The notes: generated by a model not told the origin, from the letters alone. A DNA stretch of 7,845 nt from Sphingobacteriaceae bacterium (GCA_025360355.1 JANYCL010000493.1:1-7845), one strand, 5' to 3'. Positions 1 through 6,656 are shown, counted from the stretch's first letter. Program-made: numbers and translations.

Positions 1-1
1 T

Positions 2-283
2 TCAGCTCAGGCCGAGAAAGATGCATCGCAATTGCACGGACAGGGTGTGGCGCTCTTCCGCGCTGAAGTAGCCAAAGGTATGGCTGCTGCCGCACAAGAA
101 ATGCAACATGCCAATCTCGATGCTAATTTGATCTTATTTAGTATGTGGACAGAAGCTATTAAGAACTTTGCTGAACATGGCAAAGGAAATGTTATTTTCC
201 TTGATGGCAGTACTGACGGAATGCAAAAAACCATAAAGGAAATGATGGCAATGAATCAATTAAATACCGCCACTAAAAAATAG
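2..283 (+). CDS. SPFH/Band 7 (flotillin/prohibitin-like) protein, C-terminal part
   Basis: The reading frame is open from the first base of the window, so the start lies outside it and 93 residues are visible. They contain an Ala/Glu/Gln-rich helical stretch (AEKDASQLHGQGVALFRAEV, first ~25 residues) and then a conserved tail with NLILFSMWTEAIKNFAEHG and NVIFLDGSTDGM. I recall this tail from Bacteroidota SPFH-domain proteins, where the helical C-terminal region follows the membrane-associated Band 7 domain. Such proteins assemble into large rings at membrane microdomains; their exact role in this phylum is not settled. The SPFH domain itself is not in the window, so the call rests on the tail only. 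A TTG at 32 is in frame but is not a credible start because the conserved sequence continues upstream of it. A hairpin follows the stop within 60 bases. Confidence 0.72.
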   Translation, partial: SAQAEKDASQLHGQGVALFRAEVAKGMAAAAQEMQHANLDANLILFSMWTEAIKNFAEHGKGNVIFLDGSTDGMQKTIKEMMAMNQLNTATKK

Positions 284-286
284 ACC

Positions 287-344
287 AAAGTCTAAATTTT
301 TTAGATGAACTTTAAGGGTAAAAATTTGCTTTTGCCCTTTTGAT
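287..344 (+). terminator. possible intrinsic terminator after the SPFH gene
   Basis: Two stem-loops lie in tandem after the stop at 283. The first is TCTAAA (291-296) against TTTAGA (300-305). The second is AAGGGTAAAA (314-323) against TTTTGCCCTT (330-339), a 10-bp stem with one G-U pair and a 6-base loop, ending in a T-rich stretch. The second is the better terminator candidate. It overlaps the proposed promoter of the next gene, so one of the two calls may be wrong. Confidence 0.45.
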
Positions 345-355
345 TTCCTATCTTG
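325..355 (+). promoter_or_regulatory. candidate Bacteroidota-type promoter of the metalloprotease gene
   Basis: TTTG at 325-328 is followed after 20 bases by TATCTTG at 349-355. This approximates the -33 TTTG / -7 TAnnTTTG pattern used by the primary sigma factor of Bacteroidota, with one T missing in the -7 element. It would place transcription start about 20 bases before the ATG at 383. The match is weak in AT-rich DNA. Confidence 0.3.
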
Positions 356-382
356 TATAAAATTAAAACACACTATAATCAC

Positions 383-2548
383 ATGAAAAAAAATATACAA
401 ACCATTTTGCTTTCGATGTTTGTTGGAAGCTCTGCAATTTTCGCTCAGGTACATAACATGGTAATGCCTTGCCAAACTTATAATGCGATGGAAGCAGCTT
501 TCGCGGCAGATCCATCAGCAAAAGTCCGTTATGATGATGAACAAGAAAAATTACGTTTAGCTACTATAGCTTATGAAGAGAGCTTAAAAAACCATAAGGT
601 TGGTGCTGCAATTCAGTACACCATTCCGGTTGTTTTTCATATTTTACATATGTATGGTCCTGAAAATATTGCGGATGCTAATTGCGTTTCAGCTTTAGCA
701 AATATCAATAATGATTACGCAGCTACAGGTCCGGATGTTGGAACAATTAGTCCTTTATTCTCAGCTTTATATATCAGCAGTGATATTAAATTCATGTTGG
801 CTCATAAAGATCCTTTAGGAAATTGTACTAATGGGATCGTTCACCATTATAATGTAAATACAAACTGGAATCAAGCTGCTCCTAATTATGCTTATTCAGG
901 AACAGGAGCAGGATTATGGAATCCTACAAAATATTTGAATATTTATGTGGTTAATTCAATTTGTCCTTCAACTTCTACTTGTTCTTCATCAGGCGGTATA
1001 ATTGTTGGGTACACTTATAAGCCCGGTACATGGGGAAGCGGTGCAGCGCAAGATGCATTCGTGATCCGTTCGGGATGGGTTAACAATAATATCAGCAATA
1101 CAAGAAGCTTAAGTCATGAAATTGGTCACTGGTTAAATTTATCACACCCTTGGGGTAATACAAATAACCCCGGTGTTTCTTGTGGTGATGACGGTGTTGC
1201 TGATACTCCTATTACAAAAGGATTTTTCTCTATATGTCCTGGTTCGCCTTGGAGCGGATGTACTGCAGGTGGTGAAAACGTTGAAAACATCATGGATTAT
1301 TCATCTTGTCCGAAAATGTTCACCACCGGACAAACTAATGTAATGCGTGCAGCTTTAGCTTCAGCAACCAGCGGAAGAAATAATGTTATTTCTGCTACTA
1401 ACTTAGGGCCAACTGTAACTGATGTTAATAATATAAGCACTTGTGCTCCGATTGCTGATTGCTATACAACTTATGGTACAGCTACACAGGTTTATACAGT
1501 ATGCGTAGGCGGAACATTAACTTTTATTGATGTTTCTTATAATGCAACGGTAACTGCAAGAAATTGGGCAGGTACAGGCGGTGCTGTTGTAGCAACCCCA
1601 ACCGGTGTAACAACTACTATTACTTTCCCAAATGCAGGTACACAAACTGTTACTTTAATGGCAGGTAATGCGACAGGCACAACTACTACTACAAGAACTG
1701 TTTCTGTGTTACCGGGCCTTGCTAATTATGCCGCTACTTATCAGGAAAGTTTTGAGACAGCCGGCTTACCAACTAATTGGTCGATCATTAATCAAACAGG
1801 CGGAACAACATGGCAACAATATTTTGGTGCTGCAGCAACAGGAACCAATTCATATTACATGGCAAATAGTACAAATCCAAATGGTGCAATTGATATTTTA
1901 GAAACTCCTTCTTACGATTTCGCAAGTAATCCTGGAGCAACTTTTACTTATAAATATGCTTACCGTCAGCAAACATCAGCTTATACAGATCAATTAAAAG
2001 TACAAGCTAGTAGTAATTGTGGTGGAAGCTGGTCAGACATTTATCCAATGTCAGCTAGCGTTATGCAATCCGGTTCAGGTGGTATTGGAACGGCAGCATT
2101 TATACCAACAGCAGGCCAATTTAAAACTTATACTTTAACTTCACATCCTGCGTTCAATACATTTAAAACTCAGTCGAATGTTAGAATACGCTTCATGTTC
2201 ACTGAAGACGCTACAACAGGTTTTGGTAATAATATTTTCCTTGATGATATTAACTTTAATGCGCCATTGGGTGTTAACGAGCTAACACAATCGATTCATT
2301 TAATATTATATCCAAACCCAACTACAGGTTCAGCAACAATTGAATTTACACTTAGCGATAAAGCTGAGGTTAAATACAACGTTATTGATATCACAGGAAG
2401 AAAAGTGGAAGCAGATAAAACGTTAAGTTTAAGTCCGGGTCAACACAGTGTTATGGTTAACGAATCACAAAAACTAAGATCAGGTATTTATTTTGTGAAT
2501 TTAGAATTAGACGGACAAAAAATGTCGAGAAAACTAATTGTTGAATAA
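383..2548 (+). CDS. secreted M43 (pappalysin-like) zinc metalloprotease with type IX sorting domain
   Basis: This 721-residue protein is probably exported by Sec and then passed through the outer membrane by the type IX secretion system. Domains in order: a signal peptide (about 1-22: basic MKKN, hydrophobic stretch, ending FAQ); a propeptide-like segment and the M43 catalytic domain with HEIGHWLNLSH at 245-255 (zinc His245, His249, His255; catalytic Glu246) and the Met-turn MDYSSC at 304-309; a PKD-like Ig fold at about 354-443; a MAM/choice-of-anchor-J type jelly roll at about 453-626, beginning YQESFETAGLPTNW; and a type A C-terminal sorting domain from about 640, with LYPNPTTG and the ending RKLIVE. 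The eighth position of the zinc motif is Asn, where pappalysin and ulilysin have Gly. An in-frame TTG at 353 exists, but the ATG at 383 begins a clean signal peptide. The gene stands alone, with its own terminator. Likely role: breakdown of extracellular protein; the substrate is unknown. Confidence 0.9.
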   Translation: MKKNIQTILLSMFVGSSAIFAQVHNMVMPCQTYNAMEAAFAADPSAKVRYDDEQEKLRLATIAYEESLKNHKVGAAIQYTIPVVFHILHMYGPENIADANCVSALANINNDYAATGPDVGTISPLFSALYISSDIKFMLAHKDPLGNCTNGIVHHYNVNTNWNQAAPNYAYSGTGAGLWNPTKYLNIYVVNSICPSTSTCSSSGGIIVGYTYKPGTWGSGAAQDAFVIRSGWVNNNISNTRSLSHEIGHWLNLSHPWGNTNNPGVSCGDDGVADTPITKGFFSICPGSPWSGCTAGGENVENIMDYSSCPKMFTTGQTNVMRAALASATSGRNNVISATNLGPTVTDVNNISTCAPIADCYTTYGTATQVYTVCVGGTLTFIDVSYNATVTARNWAGTGGAVVATPTGVTTTITFPNAGTQTVTLMAGNATGTTTTTRTVSVLPGLANYAATYQESFETAGLPTNWSIINQTGGTTWQQYFGAAATGTNSYYMANSTNPNGAIDILETPSYDFASNPGATFTYKYAYRQQTSAYTDQLKVQASSNCGGSWSDIYPMSASVMQSGSGGIGTAAFIPTAGQFKTYTLTSHPAFNTFKTQSNVRIRFMFTEDATTGFGNNIFLDDINFNAPLGVNELTQSIHLILYPNPTTGSATIEFTLSDKAEVKYNVIDITGRKVEADKTLSLSPGQHSVMVNESQKLRSGIYFVNLELDGQKMSRKLIVE

Positions 2549-2560
2549 CACACCTTCTTT

Positions 2561-2599
2561 AAAAAGAACCGCCTTAAGCAATTGGGGCGGTTTTTTTTA
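2561..2599 (+). terminator. intrinsic terminator of the metalloprotease gene
   Basis: AACCGCCTTAA (2567-2577) pairs with TTGGGGCGGTT (2582-2592) through 11 base pairs, two of them G-U, closing a GCAA tetraloop of the stable GNRA class. The stem is followed by a run of T (2591-2598) and preceded by an A-run, so it could also act from the other side. It starts 12 bases after the stop codon. Confidence 0.88.
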
Positions 2600-2641
2600 T
2601 GCCTTTTACCCTGTTGGATTTTAAAACCAGATAAATTATTA

Positions 2642-2731
2642 AAGAATCCTACAGGGTTTACACAATATACTGAAGTAAATCATGTTATTAGAAACGCAAT
2701 GATTACTTCAGTATAATACCGTAGGATTCTT
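2642..2731. repeat. long imperfect inverted repeat (cruciform or RNA hairpin)
   Basis: Outer arms AAGAATCCTAC (2642-2652) and GTAGGATTCTT (2721-2731) match perfectly over 11 bp. Inner arms TATACTGAAGTAA (2666-2678) and TTACTTCAGTATA (2703-2715) match over 13 bp and continue 4 bp further (TCAT/ATGA) past one bulged A. The apical loop is 2684-2698. The unmatched segments between the two stems are of unequal length (13 and 5 bases). Without a T-tail this is not a terminator. Confidence 0.75.
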
Positions 2732-2742
2732 GTTGTTTTTTC

Positions 2743-2783
2743 ATAAACAAGAATTCCTTCGGTATAAAAGAATTCTTGTTTAT
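2743..2783. repeat. perfect 14-bp inverted repeat upstream of the glycosyltransferase
   Basis: ATAAACAAGAATTC (2743-2756) and GAATTCTTGTTTAT (2770-2783) are exact reverse complements with a 13-base spacer. The site lies about 50 bases before the first polysaccharide gene, next to the proposed promoter. It could be an operator, a hairpin in a leader or read-through RNA, or a member of the adjacent repeat family. Confidence 0.72.
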
Positions 2784-2806
2784 AATGAAAATCGGGGGTA
2801 ATTTTA
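2776..2806 (+). promoter_or_regulatory. candidate promoter of the polysaccharide operon
   Basis: TTG at 2776-2778, within the right arm of the 14-bp inverted repeat, is followed after 20 bases by TAATTTTA at 2799-2806, a one-mismatch form of the Bacteroidota -7 element TAnnTTTG. Transcription would begin about 15-20 bases before the ATG at 2832. The repeat arm would then overlap the -33 element. The evidence is only a weak motif match plus position. Confidence 0.28.
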
Positions 2807-2831
2807 CGCATCTCATCATTAGTACCGTCTT

Positions 2832-3935
2832 ATGCCAATAAAAATTTTATTACTGTCGGACTCACATTCAGAGCATACCGAAAAGTGGGCAATAGGATTA
2901 GCGTCACGCGGCATTAAGATCGGACTTTTTAGTTTTAACAAAGCCTCTTATAATTGGTTTGAAAATATCGAAAACATAACTCTTTTACACGAAACCGATA
3001 ACACGGTTAATGCTAAAAAAAACAGAACAAAATTTCAATACATACAATACGTAAGTGATTTAAAAAAGGTCATCCGTGAGTTTCAGCCTGATATATTGCA
3101 TGCTCACTACGCAACCAGTTATGGTTTAATTGGCGCTTTATCAGGATTTCATCCTTATATTATTTCAGTTTGGGGCGAAGACGTTTATAAATTCCCAAAT
3201 ACTTCGGGCTTACACAAATCATTATTAAAATATAATTTAAAAAAGGCTGACGAAATTTTATCAACCAGCGATATCATGCGGAATGAAACACGCAAATACA
3301 CGCATAAGGATATTATGGTTACGCCTTTTGGGGTTGATACAAATGTGTTTTGTAAAAGGGATGTAACAAAAGACAAAGACACTTTTTACATTGGAACAAT
3401 TAAAGCCATTGAAGATAAGTACGGAATAAAATACATAATTGAAGCAGCTAAAATTCTAACACAAAGAATAAAAAATAAAAAACTGAAATTTCTTTTAATT
3501 GGTCCTGGTACTAAGAAGGATCATTATCGCAATGTTATTAAGCAGGAGAATTTGGAAGGCGTTGTGGAAATTGTTGGAAGGATACCTTTTGCTGAGGTAA
3601 GTAAGTATCATAACATGCTGGATGTTTTTTTAAACGTATCTGTTGATGACAGTGAAAGTTTTGGTGTGGCTGTAGTGGAAGCTCTTGCTTGTGAAACGCC
3701 GGTAATTGTTTCGGATGTTGGCGGTTTAAAAGAAGTTGTAGAGTATGGCGAATACGGCATTGTTGTAAGAAAAGAAAATGCAGAAGAAATAGCAAATGCG
3801 GTTGAAAAAATAATGAATGATAAAGATTATGCGAAAACGGTTGCGGCAAAAGGCCGTGCACATGTATTGAAGAAATACGATTTTAATGTTTGTCTCGATA
3901 AAATGATCCACATTTATAAAACGCATCTCGATTAA
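2832..3935 (+). CDS. GT4-family glycosyltransferase
   Basis: A 367-residue GT-B fold retaining glycosyltransferase that would transfer a sugar from a nucleotide-activated donor to a growing lipid-linked glycan at the cytoplasmic face of the inner membrane. The N-terminal acceptor domain begins KILLLSDSHSEHTEKWA and contains DILHAHYATSYGLIGA and SVWGEDVY. The C-terminal donor domain starts near FYIGTIKAIEDKYGIKYI. The GT4 signature E-x7-E is Glu275 to Glu283 in ESFGVAVVEALACETPVIVS, followed by GG and a C-terminal helix. Length and both domains are complete. The start ATG has no Shine-Dalgarno sequence, as is common in Bacteroidota. The next gene begins one base after the stop, so the two are translationally coupled. 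Sugar and linkage cannot be told from sequence. Confidence 0.9.
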   Translation: MPIKILLLSDSHSEHTEKWAIGLASRGIKIGLFSFNKASYNWFENIENITLLHETDNTVNAKKNRTKFQYIQYVSDLKKVIREFQPDILHAHYATSYGLIGALSGFHPYIISVWGEDVYKFPNTSGLHKSLLKYNLKKADEILSTSDIMRNETRKYTHKDIMVTPFGVDTNVFCKRDVTKDKDTFYIGTIKAIEDKYGIKYIIEAAKILTQRIKNKKLKFLLIGPGTKKDHYRNVIKQENLEGVVEIVGRIPFAEVSKYHNMLDVFLNVSVDDSESFGVAVVEALACETPVIVSDVGGLKEVVEYGEYGIVVRKENAEEIANAVEKIMNDKDYAKTVAAKGRAHVLKKYDFNVCLDKMIHIYKTHLD

Positions 3936-3936
3936 A

Positions 3937-4899
3937 ATGTACATAAAAGAAATTAAATATTCTTCCGATAACTATTTGAAATTAATTTCAGATAGCGGAA
4001 CCGTATTTAATTTACCTGCATGGTTGGATATGTATGGAAAGAATATTTTGGTGAATGGTATTTTTAACGATAATAAAGATCTGATCGGAACGTTTTTTTT
4101 GTACGCTGGTAAAAAACTCGGACTAAAATATTTTATCACTCCGCCTTATTCTCCACATATTGGTTTGTGTTATGTTAATCCTGCACAAAGCAAAGCGAAC
4201 ACTCAGGCATTTGATAAAGAAGTGGTGACGCTGGTAAAAGATCATATAACCTCGTTAAAACCAAAACTTATTTCAATTGCTTTACCATTTACCATTAACG
4301 ATACACAACCTTTTTATTGGGATAATTATAAAGTAATTCCAAATTATACTTATCGGTTGCATTTAAATAAAACCAAAGAAGAATTATTTGAGAATCTCAC
4401 TTCCGAAAAGCGCAAAAGCATTAAGCGCGCGGAAAAAGATAGCTTAGTCATAAAACAAACTACCGATTACAAAGCCGTAAAAAGTTTGATCGAGAAAACA
4501 TTTAACAGGAAAGAAAAAACTGTAAGTCAGAAATATCTAAATAAAATATTATTCGAATTTGCGAATGAAGAGAATTCATTTGCATTCATAGCTCTCCAAA
4601 ATGATAAACCATCGGCTTGCATTTTTTGCATTCATTATAATAAAACTGCATTTTATTTATTTGGCGGTTACGATAATACAAACAAACATCATGGCGCGGG
4701 TGTTAGTTGTATGTGGGAAGGTATTTTACATGCAAAACAGATCGGACTAAATGTTTTTGATTTTGAAGGAAGTATGTTGGTTGAGGTAGAAAAATATTTC
4801 AGGGAATTTGGCGGCGATCTTATTCCGTATTACACAGTTCATAAAGCCGGATTGCCAATTGAAATGGTTTTAAAATTAAAATTAAGGAACAGATTCTAG
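3937..4899 (+). CDS. FemAB/BioF2-like GNAT-fold acyltransferase
   Basis: 320 residues. The C-terminal half matches the Acetyltransf_6 (BioF2-like) / FemAB superfamily in layout: TKEELFENLTSEKRKSIKRA (an Arg/Lys-rich helix typical of these proteins), then FAFIALQNDKPSACIF, FYLFGGYDN, a GAGVSCMWEGILHAKQIG helix, and FDFEGS. Members transfer an amino acid or acyl group; in polysaccharide clusters of Gram-negative bacteria they are thought to add acyl or aminoacyl groups to sugars, but the substrate is rarely shown. There is no signal peptide or membrane segment, so it acts in the cytoplasm. The ATG is one base after the upstream stop. The stop codon TAG shares its G with the GTG start of the next gene. 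Confidence 0.78.
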   Translation: MYIKEIKYSSDNYLKLISDSGTVFNLPAWLDMYGKNILVNGIFNDNKDLIGTFFLYAGKKLGLKYFITPPYSPHIGLCYVNPAQSKANTQAFDKEVVTLVKDHITSLKPKLISIALPFTINDTQPFYWDNYKVIPNYTYRLHLNKTKEELFENLTSEKRKSIKRAEKDSLVIKQTTDYKAVKSLIEKTFNRKEKTVSQKYLNKILFEFANEENSFAFIALQNDKPSACIFCIHYNKTAFYLFGGYDNTNKHHGAGVSCMWEGILHAKQIGLNVFDFEGSMLVEVEKYFREFGGDLIPYYTVHKAGLPIEMVLKLKLRNRF

Positions 4900-5741
4900 T
4901 GAAAGCAATTATTTCGCACGATATCGATCACATCACTGTTTCTGAGCATTTACTTAGGGATCTGATCGTTCCTAAATTTTTAGTGCGTTCAAATCTGGAA
5001 TTGACGATGGGGAAAATATCGTTTAGCGAATACGTTTCGCGTTGGACCGACTTCGTTAAAAATAAATGGCAAAACATCGATGAATTAATAACTTTTAATA
5101 ATGTTAAACAAGTACCTTCTTCTTTTTTTATTGGTGTTAGCAAAGGTATCGGACTTAACTATTCAAATCCGCTTGCACAAGTATGGATGGAACAAATGAT
5201 AAGCAGAGGATGCGAATTAAATTTGCACGGCATTAATTTCAGTAACATTAATGTGATCAATGAAGAAAAGGAATTATTTCATAAATTAAGTGAGCATCGA
5301 GCAAATGGTATTCGTATGCATTATGTTCGCACCGACCAGGAAACAGTTCTTAATTTAAGCAAAGCAGGTTATAAATTCGATTCAACTGTGCATGCGTTTG
5401 AAGATCCTTATAAAGTTGGTGGTATGTGGGAATTACCTTTTCAGATCATGGATGGTTGGGTTATCGAAAACGGAAAGAGATGGCAAAGCGCGAGCCTTAA
5501 TGAAGCCATCGAGCGCACAAAAAAGCAAATTGAAAAAGCACATAAACATAATTTGAAATATCTATGTATCGATTTTCATGACAGGTATTTTAGTAAATCA
5601 TTTAAAACGTGGCTCGATTGGTATGTTTGGGTTGTAGATTATTTAATAAAAAATAAAATGGAATTTATTAATTACGAGACTGCAGTAAATGAATTAGAGT
5701 CGGAGTTAAATTTGAATTTGAATAAAAAGGATCACATATAA
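4899..5741 (+). CDS. NodB-type polysaccharide deacetylase-like protein
   Basis: 280 residues of the carbohydrate esterase 4 / NodB-homology type, expected to remove N- or O-acetyl groups from sugars. Visible motifs: SHDID (residues 6-10; Asp8 and Asp10 stand in for the Asp pair of the usual TFDD motif), LHGINF with His110, GIRMHY at 137-142 (Arg139, His141), the WELPFQIMDG segment, and DFHDRYF with His227. The usual second zinc-binding His of H-S-x-x-H is missing: Phe114 is at that place. Family members with this HGI.../GIRMHY pattern may bind metal differently. No signal peptide is present, so it would act in the cytoplasm, perhaps on a lipid-linked or nucleotide-linked intermediate. The start is GTG at 4899, overlapping the previous stop by one base; no better ATG fits, because SHDID begins at residue 6. 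The C-terminal tail ELESELNLNLNKKDHI is low-complexity. Confidence 0.8.
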   Translation: MKAIISHDIDHITVSEHLLRDLIVPKFLVRSNLELTMGKISFSEYVSRWTDFVKNKWQNIDELITFNNVKQVPSSFFIGVSKGIGLNYSNPLAQVWMEQMISRGCELNLHGINFSNINVINEEKELFHKLSEHRANGIRMHYVRTDQETVLNLSKAGYKFDSTVHAFEDPYKVGGMWELPFQIMDGWVIENGKRWQSASLNEAIERTKKQIEKAHKHNLKYLCIDFHDRYFSKSFKTWLDWYVWVVDYLIKNKMEFINYETAVNELESELNLNLNKKDHI

Positions 5742-5752
5742 ATAAATAAAAA

Positions 5753-6337
5753 TTGAAACTCCTTATACTAACACAGTATTTCCCACCTGAAGTAGGTGCC
5801 CCTCAAAACCGCTTGTTTGAATTAGCTGTTCGTTTAAAAGAAGCAGGTGTTGATGTAACTGTGTTAACTGCCATGCCGAATTATCCTAAGATGGAAATTT
5901 TTGAAGGCTATAAAGATAAAAAATATCTGTACGAAGAAATAGAAGGTTTAAAAATTCATCGGAGTTCGATTTACGTCTCTAAAAGTAAATCCATCATAAA
6001 CCGTTTACGGAATTATTTTTCATTTGTTCACTCGAGTAAAAAATGTGGTTTGGATAAAATTGGTGATGTGGATATTATCTTATGCGAATCACCGCCCTTA
6101 TTTTTGGGTTACTCAGCTTTATATTTAAAACGCAAGAAAAAAGCGAAATTGGTTTTTAATGTTTCTGATCTTTGGCCCGAGTCGGCTGAGAAATTAGGAG
6201 TTGTCACCAATAAAGCAATGCTTCGTATGGCATACAAACTGGAAGCGAAATTGTATAATAACTCTGAATTAATTACCGGACAAACGCAGGGTATTTGTAA
6301 AAGCATAAGCGAACGTTTTTCCAATAAAAAAACATAA
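5753..6337 (+). CDS. WbuB-like GT4 glycosyltransferase, truncated N-terminal half
   Basis: 194 residues corresponding to the acceptor-binding half of WbuB-type glycosyltransferases (full-length members are about 400 residues), which add amino sugars in O-antigen or capsule synthesis. Family hallmarks: LTQYFPPEVGAPQNRLFELA near the N terminus, LTAMPNYP, SSIYVSKSKS, LCESPPLFLGYSA, VSDLWPESAEKLG (DLWPES at 139-144) and ELITGQTQGICKSI. After SERFSNKK the frame ends in a stop, exactly where the family would continue towards its donor-binding domain with a ...NGVD motif. The nucleotide-sugar domain and E-x7-E motif are absent, so this product cannot be active alone. The start is TTG at 5753: an in-frame TAA lies at 5747 and the conserved N terminus begins at this codon. 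It is 11 bases after the deacetylase stop, so it belongs to that operon. Confidence 0.85.
   Translation: MKLLILTQYFPPEVGAPQNRLFELAVRLKEAGVDVTVLTAMPNYPKMEIFEGYKDKKYLYEEIEGLKIHRSSIYVSKSKSIINRLRNYFSFVHSSKKCGLDKIGDVDIILCESPPLFLGYSALYLKRKKKAKLVFNVSDLWPESAEKLGVVTNKAMLRMAYKLEAKLYNNSELITGQTQGICKSISERFSNKKT
6323..6335. other. breakpoint between two unlike sequences
   Basis: The sequence AATAAAAAAACAT marks the point where the WbuB-like frame loses family similarity and where a different frame, open back to a stop at 6306-6308, begins to look like protein. Base composition falls at the same place. One gene is cut on the left and another on the right. The A-run could be the short homology across which two molecules, or two assembly paths, were joined. 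Confidence 0.7.
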
Positions 6338-6365
6338 TACTCTCCACCATCCTTATGGTTATCTT

Positions 6366-6656
6366 ATGGAACATATAATTTTTGGACCAATTGATCTTGT
6401 TTATAATTATAGAAAACCTATACAAAAAAAAGGTGATATTAGATACACAGAATACTTTTTACAAGAAACATATTTTGGTCCAAATGTTAAGTATGATGAT
6501 GTTAAGGATAAAGTAAAATTAAGTATTCATAAATCATATGAAAATGGCATCAAAATGTACACAACTAAACAATATACTTATCATGGATTTCAACAAGATT
6601 TAGAATATATCTCACATTATCTTTCTAATGGAATATGTCAAATTCCCTCGTCCTAA
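6366..6656 (+). CDS. 3' fragment of an unrecognised AT-rich gene
   Basis: The first in-frame ATG gives 96 residues, but the frame stays open upstream to 6309, and the codons just before it read HNTLHHPYGYL, which looks like natural protein. I therefore think this is the C-terminal end of a longer protein whose beginning was lost at the breakpoint, and that the ATG is internal. The fragment is rich in Tyr, Lys and Ile (MEHIIFGPIDLVYNYRKPIQ at the start, YTEYFLQETYFGPNVKYDD in the middle) with no transmembrane segment or motif I recognise. Its position ahead of a sugar methyltransferase and a nucleotide-sugar dehydrogenase makes a role in glycan synthesis possible; this is inference from neighbours only. 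Confidence 0.5.
   Translation: MEHIIFGPIDLVYNYRKPIQKKGDIRYTEYFLQETYFGPNVKYDDVKDKVKLSIHKSYENGIKMYTTKQYTYHGFQQDLEYISHYLSNGICQIPSS

Larger units (their letters stand above)
2608..2783. repeat. cluster of short related repeats, consensus near ACCGTAGGATTCTTGTT
   Basis: Several diverged copies of one short unit lie in both orientations in the gene-free stretch before the polysaccharide genes. They are ACCCTGTTGGATT at 2608-2620 (+), AATCCTACAGGGT at 2645-2657 (the same unit on the minus strand, 12 of 13 bases equal), TACCGTAGGATTCTTGTT at 2717-2734 (+), and the complement of 2743-2764, which reads TACCGAAGGAATTCTTGTTT and onward (-). A further part copy, GAATTCTTGTTTAT, is at 2770-2783 (+). The arrangement resembles REP/BIME-type palindromic repeats, which in other genomes are moved by REP-associated tyrosine transposases. 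No transposase is present here. Confidence 0.6.

Noticed and set aside
1668..1901. Plus-strand open frame of 77 codons inside the metalloprotease
   Set aside because: It is in another frame of a region with clear PKD and jelly-roll protein sequence. Repeated ACA/ACT codons of the Thr-rich stretch keep the other frame open.
2549..2831. Possible small RNA or CRISPR-like array in the gap
   Set aside because: The repeats differ in spacing and orientation and form no regular repeat-spacer pattern. The only terminator-like structure belongs to the upstream gene, and no tRNA-like fold was seen.
3538..3944. Minus-strand open frames of 107 and 72 codons within the first glycosyltransferase
   Set aside because: They lie opposite a well-supported gene, have low-complexity translations rich in His, Gln, Leu and Phe, and show no family motif.
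5750..5757. AAAATTGA, the Mimivirus early promoter motif
   Set aside because: It lies in the bacterial-looking part and overlaps the TTG start of the WbuB-like gene. None was found before the AT-rich genes where it would matter, so it is a chance match in AT-rich DNA.
6300..6360. Simple frameshift in the WbuB-like gene
   Set aside because: Neither other frame after 6335 resumes the family's donor-binding domain. The next protein sequence is unrelated and base composition also changes, so an insertion or deletion of a base does not explain it.
6309..6656. In-frame fusion of the two broken genes
   Set aside because: The left gene is in the frame of 5753 and ends at 6337, while the right fragment is in another frame. 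No continuous product would be made without frameshifting, and the A-run at 6326-6332 alone is not enough evidence for programmed slippage.
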